From contig OY987271.1 in NCBI GenBank assembly GCA_963920665.1, positions 498,501-562,500 of the forward strand: a stretch of 64,000 nt of DNA, written 5' to 3'. Source of the DNA: Straminergon stramineum (lineage: Eukaryota > Streptophyta > Bryopsida > Hypnales > Calliergonaceae). A model generated the notes under the pieces. It was not told the DNA's origin. It did no database searches and saw nothing but the letters and a program-made list of their open reading frames with translations. The position numbers were made by a program, and so were the translations under genes. Below, piece after piece: positions 12,701 through 24,598 of the stretch (the first letter of the stretch is position 1; the number at the start of each line of letters is the position of its first letter).

Positions 12701-14290
12701 TTTTTTAATAGAGAATGAATTGGAGCAATCTAATTTGGAAAATACAATTATATGCAACAATTATTTGTGTTTATATATGGCTATGTTTTCCAATTACCAT
12801 ATTATACACAAAAAGATGTAGAAATAATTGCAACTAAGGTGTCCCTCAATTTGCTTCTTGAACAACATTGGCCATATTTGGAGGAGAAAGAAAATGCAAA
12901 AATGGCACAAGTGTACGGGTGCTTTAATTTCTAGAAAGAAATATAGCATATATTATTATATGAAAGCAATGTTTTCATTACATTCACGCATAATGGTCAA
13001 CAAAGTGTGTTTTTTTAGTCTTTTTTCTACCTTCTTTTGTAGATGTTGCTTGCAACTACCTCGATGTAAATGTTGATCAATCACAAAACGAAGCACAATT
13101 GAACTCATGTCAATTTTTGTCGATTACAAGTAAAAGATTATTTATGTATACATCTATGTTAAGTGTTTCTCATACTAAGTATGTATTTTTATATATAGAA
13201 GGTGTATTTTTTAATATCAATTGCTCTATATGAATCATGAAAGAAATGTCTACCAAATCCAAAGGTCCTTGAAGTGAATCTTTTATGAAGTTGTTAGTTT
13301 TACAAGCCCATATTTACACATTTTTTATAGGTTGATGTCAACAACATTGTAAACACTGTCAGAAAACTCTACATTCTTGCAATCCCAACAATGGATCATC
13401 CTAATTTTTTGTTTACCAATTGTCTATCACTCATTCTCCAAATTTGGTACAATTATTTTTTTCACTTCAGCTCCCCTATCCTCAGTAATCCCACATTTGC
13501 TAAAGATTCGGTCTATATTCTTGTTCTGCCCAAGACAACCTTGTACCTTGAAGGGTTAAGCATAAGAGCATCTTCAATGCTCCCCCGGTAACTAGCTGGT
13601 GCAACGATACATGTCATTAGCTTTCACATCCACTTTTTTTTTACTGTGTCTCTTTGCAGTGCAAGCGCCTCAAACCCACAACAATACTTGAAACCCTAAA
13701 CGGCACAGATGAGTTGGTGATAGTGCAGGAGGATTAAAAAGGATCGAACATTTTTGATCTAAAGAGGATCAATCATAGTTTACACTAGCTAGTATACACA
13801 TTTTGCACATATCGACATGATTCAACACTAGCTAGTATAGATGATCAATTGCAAACAACCTGCCTGTATACAATCGACATTTATTATTGGTGTTGATACA
13901 ATCCTGCAAAGCTAACATCCAATTCTAGGGTGTCCACAACCACCACCATACCATTGTTGATCAATTATCAACTGTGATTGGATGACCAAGAGATTGGTTA
14001 CTTCACATTCGCTCATCTTTGGAGATAGTGTACTGTGGTTGGGATTGGAATATTGGCAGGGTGGTCTTGAAGTTTGAAGCCCATAGAACTCCTAAAGTAA
14101 TTGAGATGGTAGAAAACATTTGTAGTAACTCTTGCACCTACATGATCTTGAATCTGCCCTAAATGGTTGCAATTATTGCGGTTGACCAATGAGTGCAGAG
14201 GAGTTTGGAGGGCACATCAAAGAACCAATTTCTGCCATGTGAGAGCCTGGAAATGTTGAGCCCGTGAAGGTAATGTGGAAGGTGTTATTT
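9706..14290. other. Long AT-rich intergenic tract
   Basis: No coding region longer than chance frames, no RNA gene and no clearly bordered element were recognised. A T-run plus G-run (tttttttttggggggggg type) occurs at 10877-10893. At 13543-13557 'ccttgaagggttaag' resembles the right end of a TTAA element, but no matching left end was found. Confidence 0.4.
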
Positions 14291-14480
14291 GCATTGGGTC
14301 AAATTTTTGTCGTGTTTCTGTAAACCATGTAGGACTTGCTATTGTAGTGCAGCCATAGAGGGTAGACTAAGGATGATCTAACCCTTCAACTGTAATGAAA
14401 GATGGATCAGAATGTGGCTGGTAGGCTTGTACTTTTGATTTTATTTTTCAATGAAACCTTGTTTCAAAACAAAACAAAAC
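14290..14480 (+). repeat. LINE-like 3' end with simple (AAAAC) tail
   Basis: The segment ends 'cttttgattttatttttcaa' then 'tgaaaccttgtttc' followed by three AAAAC units. A 3' end of this form with a short repeated A-rich tail is typical of plant non-LTR retrotransposons or processed copies. The upstream part is too decayed to show reverse transcriptase. Confidence 0.4.
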
Positions 14481-14924
14481 ATGGATGAGAATGATTGTAA
14501 GCTACAATAGTGGAGTGAATGGCATTGTGGCGCATCAACAAAGTGATGTGGGGCTTGTTGATGTTCCAAAAGGTTAATGTGTTTTGTCACAATGATCATA
14601 TGCATACTTTTGAGAGTCATTTGACTTCAGACCATCCTAATCCACCACAGTTGCATGCCTGAGCGCCCTAGTGCCTCAAATCTAGCCTCTCCAAAAATAG
14701 AGGTTGCCTTATTTGGCTATTATAATCTTTTCAATTAAATGGTGAAATCATTTGTCTTTTTGCCCACATGCTCTAGGCTTGTCTCTACTACTAATCAATA
14801 TAGTCAATTTTTATGGATCTCATTTTGGGTGATAGTTTGATTGGAATGAGTTAAGAAGAATCTAGACTTCAAAAAATAGGTTCCACACACTTAGGGGTTA
14901 AGGTTTGTTTGGGCTTGGTTTTAA

Positions 14925-15575
14925 CCCTTAAATGCCCAAGGCACCAAATTTTGGTATTGATAATACTTTGAAGTTAGATAAACCTAACCAAGTTGCTATT
15001 TTTAGTAGTTCATATTTTTGAAAATTCCTTTTTGAGGTCTAGTTTAAGCATCAAAAATCTAATTTTGAAAATGATTGATTATGATTTTTCTATTCAAGAT
15101 TTTGTACAAGGGTGCCCATTGCAATCTTGACTTTCCATAGAGTTGGAGGCTCTTGCAAATGAGCCTCAAATACACTAGCTAGATCTTGGAGAAAAATTCA
15201 CATTCAAAATTCATTTAAAAAAATTGTAGAGTAAATTTTGAGAAGCCATAAATTGATTGGGGTTATGCATGTAAGGCTCGTTAACCTTATATTTTTTTGG
15301 TGACCAACTTTTTAGATTTGACATCTGAAAAGAGGATTGAAAGACTTCAAATCACTTTTGTAGTTTTAACATCCTCATGATCAAATATTATAATCTTCCA
15401 ATCCATAAGTGATTTTGTTGTGTATTCTTTTCCCATATGATCTCTAACATGTCTAGTTTGAATTTGTATGTACAAATAAAAAAAAACGATACAACTTGTC
15501 AAAATGATGGATTTTTGTTCAATTTAGAGCAAATTCCTGGAAGCTCAAAAGTAGCCTTGAAAAATTTGGAAATTG
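14925..15575 (+). repeat. Family B TTAA element, copy B1
   Basis: Starts TTAA-CCCTTAAATGCCCAAGG (TTAA at 14921-14924). Its body matches 52307-52959 in reverse: 'aggcaccaaattttg', 'gaggctcttgcaaatgagcctc' versus the reversed counterpart, 'cattttgaaaatgattgatt', and 'attgaaagacttcaaatcac'. The right end near 15575 is decayed. Confidence 0.65.
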
Positions 15576-18160
15576 ACATTTGAAAATTGAATTCTTGAAA
15601 TATTTCTTAGTAAAATCTCCTTGAAAGACAAATGGAATTGGCATCTAACCTATAAACCTAAGTTGTTTGATACTTTTTGGAGCTTTGTGGAAATAATTAT
15701 AAATTTATGAAGTTGAAATTGTAATGGTTATTAAAAGTGTCCACTTCTTGAAATGTAAACCGTATTTAAAAATTGATGGTACCATGAAAAAATAACAAAT
15801 ACAAATAATATCCATTTGAGGAGGTGAGCAATTTTAGAACTTGAATACCTTATGGATGTCCTACCTTATTAGTGCTCCATAGAATGAACATCAACTAGAA
15901 CATTACCATAAATACAAAATTTTCTTTTTTGTGAAAATGTACAATACTACAATCTAATAATATTCAAAGTGCAATAATTGAAAATAATGAATTTGGTAAA
16001 TTAGTGTCATACACACTATTAGGACAACTAATATAACTATCCACTATGTGGTCAACATGTTAGATCAAAATCATTAATCCCTTCAGGACAATAAACTCTC
16101 ATGGAGCTTTTCGAAAATTTAGGCAAGAGCATGAGAAGCGAGGCTTCTACATTACTTTTTGAAATTTTTAGTGAAGCTTTTTCTTGGGGCAACAATTGAT
16201 TGCCTTGACTAAATAAGTGGGGCTTCAGATGGGGGGTCATGAAGGTCTTCCAGATCTATTGTTTGCGTACAAAGAGCCCCATTACGAGACTATTGATATA
16301 CACAAACAATATGCTACCCAAAATGCTGTCAAAATTTTAATTTTGTTGGGTCTTTTGGCAAATGAAGCCAAAATGATTGCAAGAAACCTCAATGAAAATA
16401 TGATGGAGAGTCATATCATAATCATGAGAAGAAAAATGTTATGATGTAAGAAGTTTAATTAAAGCTAAAATTATGTGCAAAATGGAATCTCGAGTGGAAT
16501 CTTGCACACCGAATTGTGACAATGATTACATATGGTAATCATCAATATTAATCATCAATGTGAAGTTCTAATTTGGATATTCTAACACTTCAAAAGAAGA
16601 GTCTTGAAGCATAGCACAAAATGTTGTGGCTCTAACACCTAGATGCCTCTTCAATGGCTATTCATCATCAATGCAATCTTCCTACCATTTGTAATAGTTG
16701 AAAGTAGTCTACTTCTACTAATGGCCTACAATCAAAGAGACATTGTTAAAAAATTACAACAATGGCAAGCACTTGAGAAGAAGAAGTTTTGACATTTAGT
16801 GAGGGGTTTAGAAAATGGGTTAGGCAAGCCTATCATGCTGCTTATGAGATCTAGCATTGGAGGGAGGAGATTGGTCTTGTAAGGAGAAAGGTGCAAACTC
16901 TCATTGCTTTCTTGCAACCCAACAAGTTTGATGTACAACTAGTTCTTCATGGTACACAAGCTTGGCCCAAGAAGACTACTTCCAAAAATTTAGGCACCAC
17001 TATATATTATCGTCTAGTAGCAATGGTGCTAGGGTGGAGAGAGGGGAGGCCTATTGACAAGAGAGTGCTTGTAGTCAAAAGACATCTCCAATTATACTAC
17101 TTCCAAAAGAGATGCCAATAAAGACACATACACTAAGGTGGAAGAGAAAGGGGATAAACAATTAATTGCAAGTCTTCTTTGACTAATTTCATTTGCTTTG
17201 CCATCTTTCAAAGAATCATCGGTATAGTGAATGCTATTCAAATTGAAGAGTTTTTGAGCTTCTAGGTTTCTTATTTGAGCAAATAGAGTCATCATATTTC
17301 TTTCATGATGCAATGTTCTTTGAGAAACTTGATTGACTATGTAGATTGAATTGATCCCTTCATTATGAGGATCCAATTTATTGCCATTTTCTACATTACT
17401 AAGCAATTGTGAAAGAAGAAAAGTTTTTTTTCACCAAGAAATCACTTCAAATTTGTAGCTCTCAACATACTTCAAGGCTCCACAATAATACTCTAGATTG
17501 TATACAATTCTTATTGCTCCAAGCAACAAATTGTCCCCACCATGAATTCTATCGGCTCAATCTCTTCCATCTCCACATACACCCTCCACCTCCAACCAAT
17601 TTTGACCCAAGCAACCTTTTTACATGAACCTTTTGACCCTAGTGTGTTTCAAACACTTTGTAATCACAACCAAGACTATTTGCACAATCAAGAGTTTTAG
17701 ACTATAGGTAGGAAGTAAAATTGTGAAGATCTTTCATAAGACAACTTTCATGAAGAAAATTGTAAGGGAGAAGATGCTCTCAATTTTATGCCAATAGGAG
17801 GAATTATGGTGGCCTTTGTAATTACTACACAATGTGGAAATACACATCAATTTTAGATTTAGCAAGTGAACCCCAAAAGAAGAATTTGATGTCTAAGCAA
17901 GGTGCCTAGATGGAGTCGTTGTTGCAATGGCAATTGGAGGAGGGATCCCTAGCACAATCTTTGGGTACGACATAGGAATTGGAGTGGGGAGCCCCATGGT
18001 TATGTGTACGAGATGTGGCTTTCATGTGGACCAATTTGAGAGCTTAATAGGGAGTTTGAATGCCAATTGGGCTAGGGAGAGAGCGTCACATTCATGAGTA
18101 GGGTAGGCTTTGGAGGCTTGGAGTACAAGCCCCTTGTTGGAGGTTTTGGGGGTCATAGAC
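15576..18160. other. Intergenic DNA with possible coding relics
   Basis: Frames at 16217-16444 and 16891-17121 have fairly protein-like composition, and broken frames continue to about 18120. No domain is recognisable and stops are frequent. They may be relics of a mobile-element protein, but this is not supported well enough for a product call. Confidence 0.3.
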
Positions 18161-18352
18161 TAGAAGAAAATTGCATAGCAATTGAGCTAGTTGATTCTTT
18201 TTGTAAATTCTAACAAAAAACAAAAAATCTTTGTTGACAAAAATGCGGTTTTCTGAAAACTACGTTTCTGTCAATGCAAGTTTTTTGTTTTTTGCTAAAA
18301 TTTACAAAAAGAATCAGCTAGTTCAACACTACTGCAATGCAATTTCCTTCTA
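18161..18352. mobile_element. Foldback hairpin F1
   Basis: A 192-base near-palindrome. The left arm starts tagaagaaaattgcatagca and includes 'gattctttttgtaaatt'; the right arm mirrors it as 'aatttacaaaaagaatcagc' and ends 'gcaatttccttcta'. The loop is around 18258-18268. It resembles a foldback MITE. Confidence 0.75.
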
Positions 18353-21300
18353 ATGATAGGGGAATTATAGGAAATTAGGACTAATGATTTCAAGTATGGA
18401 CATGGATTAAGAAGATGTCATGGGGATGAAAAAAACAATGTACAAGGGAAGAACATATATAGTTTTAGATAAGTTGTAGAAAAAATGCAAAACATGGCTC
18501 CAATTTTAGAGTCCCTTTGTTCACTTGTACTAGAACATTGAAAATTAATATTGAAAAAAGTTTAGAGTCACCAAATATTGTACATTTTCATGTGGAAGAT
18601 GAAATAGGTCATGAAGTAGCAATGTAGAGGGTTTGGACAAAGCTCTCCATTTTATCAATGATGATGAATACTTCCATTGTTACCCTCTTGTCCGTTGATA
18701 GTATTTTAGGGTTCCTACTCAACTTCCTAGGTTGGATAGTGGAAGTGAAGATTCTGAATTGGAATAAGAAAGTGTGGAGGGAGATGACAATGGGAGCTTG
18801 GTTCATGATTACAATGGAGATTTGAATGGCATAGAGCATTTGTGTAGGGTTGCCACGTGGAGCAAAAATTGTATAACTTATGACTTGGAGTCAATGGAAT
18901 TTAGTAGTCTATGTGGGCCTAATTTCTTTTGGAACATGCTCTCTACGATGAATACTTTATTCAAGATATTTTGGCCCCTTTTTGTATTGCTAGATATTGT
19001 ACTCAAAACAAACCGGTATACTATTTAAGTGGGCATGGATGAAAAACAACCAATATTGTGTTATTTGGATTCTAACGCATGGAACTTCAATTGCAATAAT
19101 TCTTTCAATTTGTAACATTTATCAAAATTTTAAAATGCACTAGAAACAAAACTTTTCAAGCTTCATTTTTGTTATTTGAAATCAAATTCCAAAAATAGTT
19201 ATTTTAAAAGTTTCAATCAAGGTTGACCAAGGAGCATCTACTTTTTGGATGCCTAGACCTTTAGAGGTTAACTAGGTAGCTTGAGCTCTAGTAGGACTCA
19301 CTCCAAAGTTCCTTGGCTTCATTGTTGCCTATTTTATATATTTTTTATTATTTATTTATTTTCCTTTTGTTCTATAGTGGCAACTATTATCTTCATGTTC
19401 ATTGTTCAAATTGTGGTTCCATTGAAAAACATGTATAGAAATTATTTTGCAAAATTAAAAAAAGCCAATGTATTAATAATGCTTTTTGAGGACATGCTAT
19501 TATTGCAAAAATTATTTGCATGTGCTCTATTGATCTAATCAATTTGAAACTTGTTGTGGAAATATATGTACCTTCATGAAGTTTCTAAATCCATCATTCA
19601 ATTTTCAACTTCCCAAAGTGCAAAAATTTCAATTGTATCTAGAGTGGTCAAAGTTGGTTGATCTTGTAGGGCAGGCTTTGAAAAACATTTTGTTTTATTT
19701 TCAAATACTATAATCTTCCAATCCTTGCAATAAAATATGCTAAAACTTTCTCAATATATAGCTATGATAACTTACTTTAATTTTGTAGGGTTGAAAGTTT
19801 GGACACAAACTCCCTCTTTTAATTTCAAGCTAAGAAAGTAAAAATGGCAATTTTGAAGAATTTGGGCCAAACATAATCAAAGAATTTTATGGAGTAAATA
19901 TATACTCTTGTTAAAAGATAGGGTTTGGGGTATAAATTTCAAACATTGCAATTGTTTCTACATACATTATGCAAAAATCATATCCTAATTTGGATGTATA
20001 GAGCTCTTAAAATTCTTGATTGTACATTCATCCCTAATGAATGTACATACACTGTTGGTTTAGAAATAAATTGGAGACAATAGAAAAGAAATGTTGTTAC
20101 TAAAGTGAATATAACTTAGTCTAAAGGTATGGTAGGAGACTCTTTTTCTTGTGACAATTCAAAAATCACTCTATTTGTGCCACTTTGTATCATTTTTGTA
20201 GATTTAAAACTTTTGACAAATATACTCCATTGATACATAGTAGCGACAAAGTCTCATAAATGAGTCTCCATCTTCAATTCATACATTCATTTAAGACCCT
20301 TATTAACACCACTTTTGATACAAAGTGAGAACACACTATAATTGTAGATGAAGATGGTAGGATTTATTTTGTTCATTCTATATGTAGGCAGAGTATGTTC
20401 TCTTTGATGCTATGTTTCATCAATTGAAAGTAATCACTATATGCATATAGTATGTATAATCACATTATCCACAACCATTGTAATGGATTGAATTTTATGA
20501 CTTCTATCAATTATAATTTTTAATTTATCCCTAAGGAACCACAAGGTAGTCCAAATCTCCGAAGTTGCAAAATTGTATTGTAAAATGAAAATTAGACTAA
20601 TAATGTAATGACAAATCTCAAGCAATAATTGTTAAATATTACCACAGATCATATACATTTTGTAAAATCAACTATTGCTCCAACATATATTTTACAATAA
20701 ATATTGAAGCCAAAAACAAAAACAATTATTGTAAAATCAATTGTAGATTGAATATTTGTGATTTTCACCAAAACTTCCTTTGAGTTCAAGATGTTCAGTT
20801 CAAATCATGGTGATTTTTGAAGATTTTCATTTTTATTTTTTCATTTACTCCCTTTTTTGAAGGGTCACTTATTGAATTGAAAAAATTCCTTCTTGAGACT
20901 AGACCAACCAATATCCTTCGAATTATAGAATATTTGCGAAGCACACTCTTTAAATTGTACATAGTAAAAATATTAAAAAATCTAACAAATTTTTTTCACA
21001 AAAACAAAGTATGAAAAAAAATCTTATGTATCTGGTATATATTTGAGTTCATTTATTGCTTGAAATTTGAAAGTTTGGTCCTTAACAAGTCAATTTACAA
21101 ATTAAAAAGCTAAATAGTGACCACTACGAAAAATTTTACTTCTAGTCTAATAGTTATGAAATTCAAGGGGGGGTATTTCTCAAGTAATACATTTATTTTG
21201 GTTTAATAAATATAAGTCAGGGAAAAGTTTAATCCCAAACTTCATCTCATTGGCCAATCTATTTCCAAATCACACCTTTATAATACTTAACATCAATGCC

Positions 21301-21640
21301 AAACATCAATATCTATTCCAATAATCCTAATATTTTAAATATACAATTATACAATATGTATACTATTCTAATAATTTTTGTAGCTAATGCATTTGTCAAC
21401 TTCAACTTTAAAACCAATTTTCTACAATGATAAACATCCATTTCATCCAATTCAATAAATTAGATATATGTGAAAAATTATACCATTCTTATGCATTTTT
21501 CATATGAAAATAACATAAGGACTTTTATTTATGCAATATGCAATTACTTTTAAGTTGTCAAGGCATTTGAAGCTCAAAAAAATTGTTTTCTAAAAGGTCT
21601 CATGACTAGTAGGAAAGGTTTATAAGGGGTATCTCACACT
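18353..21640. other. Intergenic DNA, one family B end
   Basis: At 19210-19267 'gagcatcta' and 'gcctagacctttagaggttaa' reproduce the right terminus of family B next to TTAA (19268-19271). No left end was found. Otherwise AT-rich DNA without recognisable genes. Confidence 0.4.
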
Positions 21641-21747
21641 ATAACCAAAGGTCAAGAAGCGGTCAATTTCCACCAAAAAAATTGCAAGAAACCAAGAATT
21701 TGACAATTTCTTTGGTGGAAATTGATGGCCTCTTGACTTTTGGCTAC
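21641..21747. repeat. Short foldback hairpin F3
   Basis: The arms 21641-21677 ('ataaccaaaggtcaagaagc' onward to 'tttccaccaaa') and 21713-21747 ('tttggtggaaattgatggcc' onward to 'ggctac') pair with few mismatches around a loop of about 35 bases. Confidence 0.7.
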
Positions 21748-21795
21748 AAGGGTGAAGTGCCCTTGAAATTGTAGGTTCTCAAAGCTCTCAATTAA

Positions 21796-22733
21796 CCCTA
21801 AAGGACCAAACAGTGGGCAATACAACAATTCGAGGCAGCTCACTACTAAAGGAATTTTTAATTTTTTTATTTGAAATTTTCAAACAACATGTGCCCGAGG
21901 AGTAGCTTTAAGACCCAACAATTTTCATAACTTTTGAATACATGGTTAAAAAGTTATTGTAAAACATGTAGTTTTCATTGCTTGGCAGGCAGCCTGGGCA
22001 GCAAATAAAACTTCTTTAAAAATCACTATTTTTTAAAGAAAAATTTGAAATTGTTTTTCTAGATTCAAATATTGATGAAAAGCTTTGAATCATTCCATTT
22101 TGATTTATGAGATGAAAGTTATGAAGAGTTTTAGTTGTGGGTAGTTTGTGGGTACTAATGGAATCTCTACTCTAAAATAAACTTTGAAGACCTTTATTTA
22201 GCTCAATTTTCAATATTTTTGGAAAAAAATAAAAACTTGAGGTGTAGATTGTTTATTACAACATTATCACCATTGGGATTAGCAATTTTCAATTCCATAA
22301 ATGAATTATTAACAATTTAGTATTTTGAATCATTCTCTACTTCTTTCTACTTACTAATTTTTTCCTATATGTTGTACAATTCCAAATGATCTAAAATTTT
22401 TCAAGCATGTAGCCATTATGACTTGAAGAATGAATTCAAAGAGTTACAACGAATTTGGACAATTTTTCATAGTGATCTGACCTTCTGAAATGCAGCTGCC
22501 CAGGGTTTTGCAGGGCCAAAAAATGGCTTTTTATCACTTCAAATGCTCGTATCTTGCAATCTACATGGTGGAAATTTCTGAATTTTTTCCCACGTCTTCC
22601 CAAACCATTGTACTACAAGATCCTATGGTTACATTTGTCCCAAAAGGTATTTATTCTAAAATTTGGTACTTGTACTAGAAATGGCCGTTTTTGGATTGTT
22701 TTGAGTGAAAACATAGTCAAATACATTTAGGGG
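21796..22733 (+). mobile_element. Family A TTAA element, copy A2
   Basis: A 938-base element with perfect TTAA on both sides (21792-21795 and 22734-22737) and ends CCCTAAAGG and CATTTAGGGG. Same orientation and same internal blocks as A1. Confidence 0.88.
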
Positions 22734-22737
22734 TTAA

Positions 22738-23939
22738 GCAATGTGAAGGTGTCCTCTTAGTAAATTGCCGGTGCTAGAATATTTTGTACTTTCTAAACTT
22801 TTGAACTAAAGCTTTAAGACTAATTGAGCAAGAAGCACAACAAATGAACATCAATTCCCTTGATTTTTTCTTGTTACATGGAGAACTTACCTCTCTTGCT
22901 TAAATTTGAAAAACACTCTAGATGCATCACATACATTATGTAGTATTGTTGCATGACTGTTTTTGATTTATTATATAATTGATTTATTTAATCTCTTAAT
23001 AAGAAAAAGACACTAACTTACTTAGATTGATCTAGAAAAAATAACTTCGATGAACTAATCTTGTATCATCAATGGATGACAAAGCTTTGGTGTTCTAGAA
23101 TGAACATGGCATTAGGGAATATTTGAGGCCTCTACATGCCTGCAAGTTCCCAAGCTACGGGGAACATAGGAATTGCGCCACTACTGCAGTCTCTTGTGGC
23201 CGAGACACTACCACGTCAAAAAAAATGAAATTGAATTTTTCAACTTCTTTTTTCATTGCAGAACTAAGATTTTTTTTTTGAAATTTTTTTTGACAATAGT
23301 CAGCCGTTCCCGGACTGCATAAGGAACATGCAAGGGAACAGGCCTAAAACAGCCCTCCCAAGGTCTCAAATATCCCCTAATGCTAATGAAAGGATCGCAT
23401 TAAATATAATGGATTTTGAAAAATAGAGTTAATTGTAAATTATGTGCAATGTAGGATTAGGATTCGGAATTTGAGAAAAATATGGGATGAAACTCTTTGG
23501 AGCACCAAAACTAGGGTCTAATGGAGTTAAGTGTTGTGTTTCTTTGGTACTTTCCTAGTTAAACCTTCCTCTAACATCATTGTTACAATTGAGGATGACC
23601 TTAATAATTAACTCTAATAAGGTTTACTAATTTTACTAATTTTGGTCCCACAATTTTAAGAAAAGTAAAGGAAGCTTAGGAAGCTCTAGCATACTAAAAA
23701 ATGGATAGATTTCAAACCACAAGTTGTGCTAGAATTATAGAGAAGAGTACTTGAATATCATGTCAAATTTCTATATAACTTAGATTCAAAATCATACAAC
23801 AATTTGGATTTCTTATATATACTTTCACTATTAGAAAATTCATTGTCCAAATCAACAAAAAAATCTTGATATCTTCTGTTGTTTCAGACTCGTTGTTTTG
23901 GACAATAATCAATAGAAATTTGTTGATTTTTTTTGTTGT
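22738..23939. other. Intergenic DNA with one member of a direct repeat pair
   Basis: Bases 23428-23610 ('gagttaattgtaaattatgt' onward through 'ggagcaccaaaactagg') resemble 25690-25850. No genes were recognised. Poly-T runs occur at 23270-23290. Confidence 0.4.
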
Positions 23940-24119
23940 TGATTTGGTCAAAAAAAAGAAAAAAAAGGTTTTTTTCGCTTCCTAAAAATTTCAAGCAGCA
24001 AAAGGTTTTTTTGGCTACTCGAAGCCTCTAAGCAGCCAAGCCACACACACACAGTTGCCACCTAGGTTTGAACTCAGATCCTCACACTTGAATACACAAC
24101 AGCCTAACCAACTCGCTAC
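23940..24119 (-). repeat. tRNA-derived SINE-like element
   Basis: On the minus strand the head reads GTAGCGAGTTGGTTAGG (24103-24119), close to a pol III A box. It is followed about 30 bases later by GAGTTCAAACCTAGG (24063-24076), close to a B box. A short (TG)n run and an A-rich tail (T-rich on +, from about 23940) follow downstream. This is the layout of a tRNA-derived SINE. It does not fold as an intact tRNA, so it is called a repeat. Confidence 0.55.
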
Positions 24120-24127
24120 TATTAAAA

Positions 24128-24598
24128 TTCAATGTACAAAGTATTATTTGTTTCTTAAATATACACTTACAATTTGGTGTTTTGGAACTCAGCAGACTTT
24201 GAAGACCATTTTGGCATAGTAGAATAACTCTTTTCAAAAATCTTTGGACTAAGAAAAGCTAGGCAATCAAGATAAATTTCATCTCCAAGAATCCGTTTGT
24301 AATTTTGAGCCTCGATTTAAAAGTTATAGACGAAATTCAGAGAAGGTGTTTGAAAATATCAAAGAAATTATTCCTTGCTACCCCACTCTGAATTTTGTCT
24401 ATAACTTCTGAATGGAGGCTCAAAATCTCAAAAGGATTTTTGGAGATGAAAGTTAGTTTGATTTTCCAACTTTTTTGAGTTCAAAGTTTTTGAAAAAAGT
24501 TATTCTACTATGCCAAAATGGGCGCCAAAGTCTGTTGAGTTTTTCAAAAAAAGAATTGTGAATGATTAAGTTAAAAAAAATTCATAGTACATTGAACT
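24128..24598. mobile_element. Foldback element F2
   Basis: A 471-base inverted-repeat structure with perfect 10-base ends TTCAATGTAC / GTACATTGAA. Long arms include 'agactttgaagaccattttg' and 'gcatagtagaataact' on the left, and 'agttattctactatgcc' and 'gccaaagtctgttgag' on the right. The inner arms carry 'gcctcgatttaaaagttata' versus 'tataacttctgaatggaggc'. No coding capacity. It abuts the SINE-like repeat. Confidence 0.8.

Noticed and set aside
13543..13560. Right end of another TTAA element (ccttgaagggttaa)
   Set aside because: No matching left end or family body upstream; an isolated match of this length can occur by chance.
17720..18120. Possible retrotransposon gag with a zinc knuckle (CTRCGFH)
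   Set aside because: Only a partial Cys-His pattern in a frame broken by stops; no protease, integrase or LTRs found.
24060..24120. Possible minus-strand tRNA gene
   Set aside because: A- and B-box-like motifs are present, but no cloverleaf with paired acceptor stem could be drawn; called a SINE instead.
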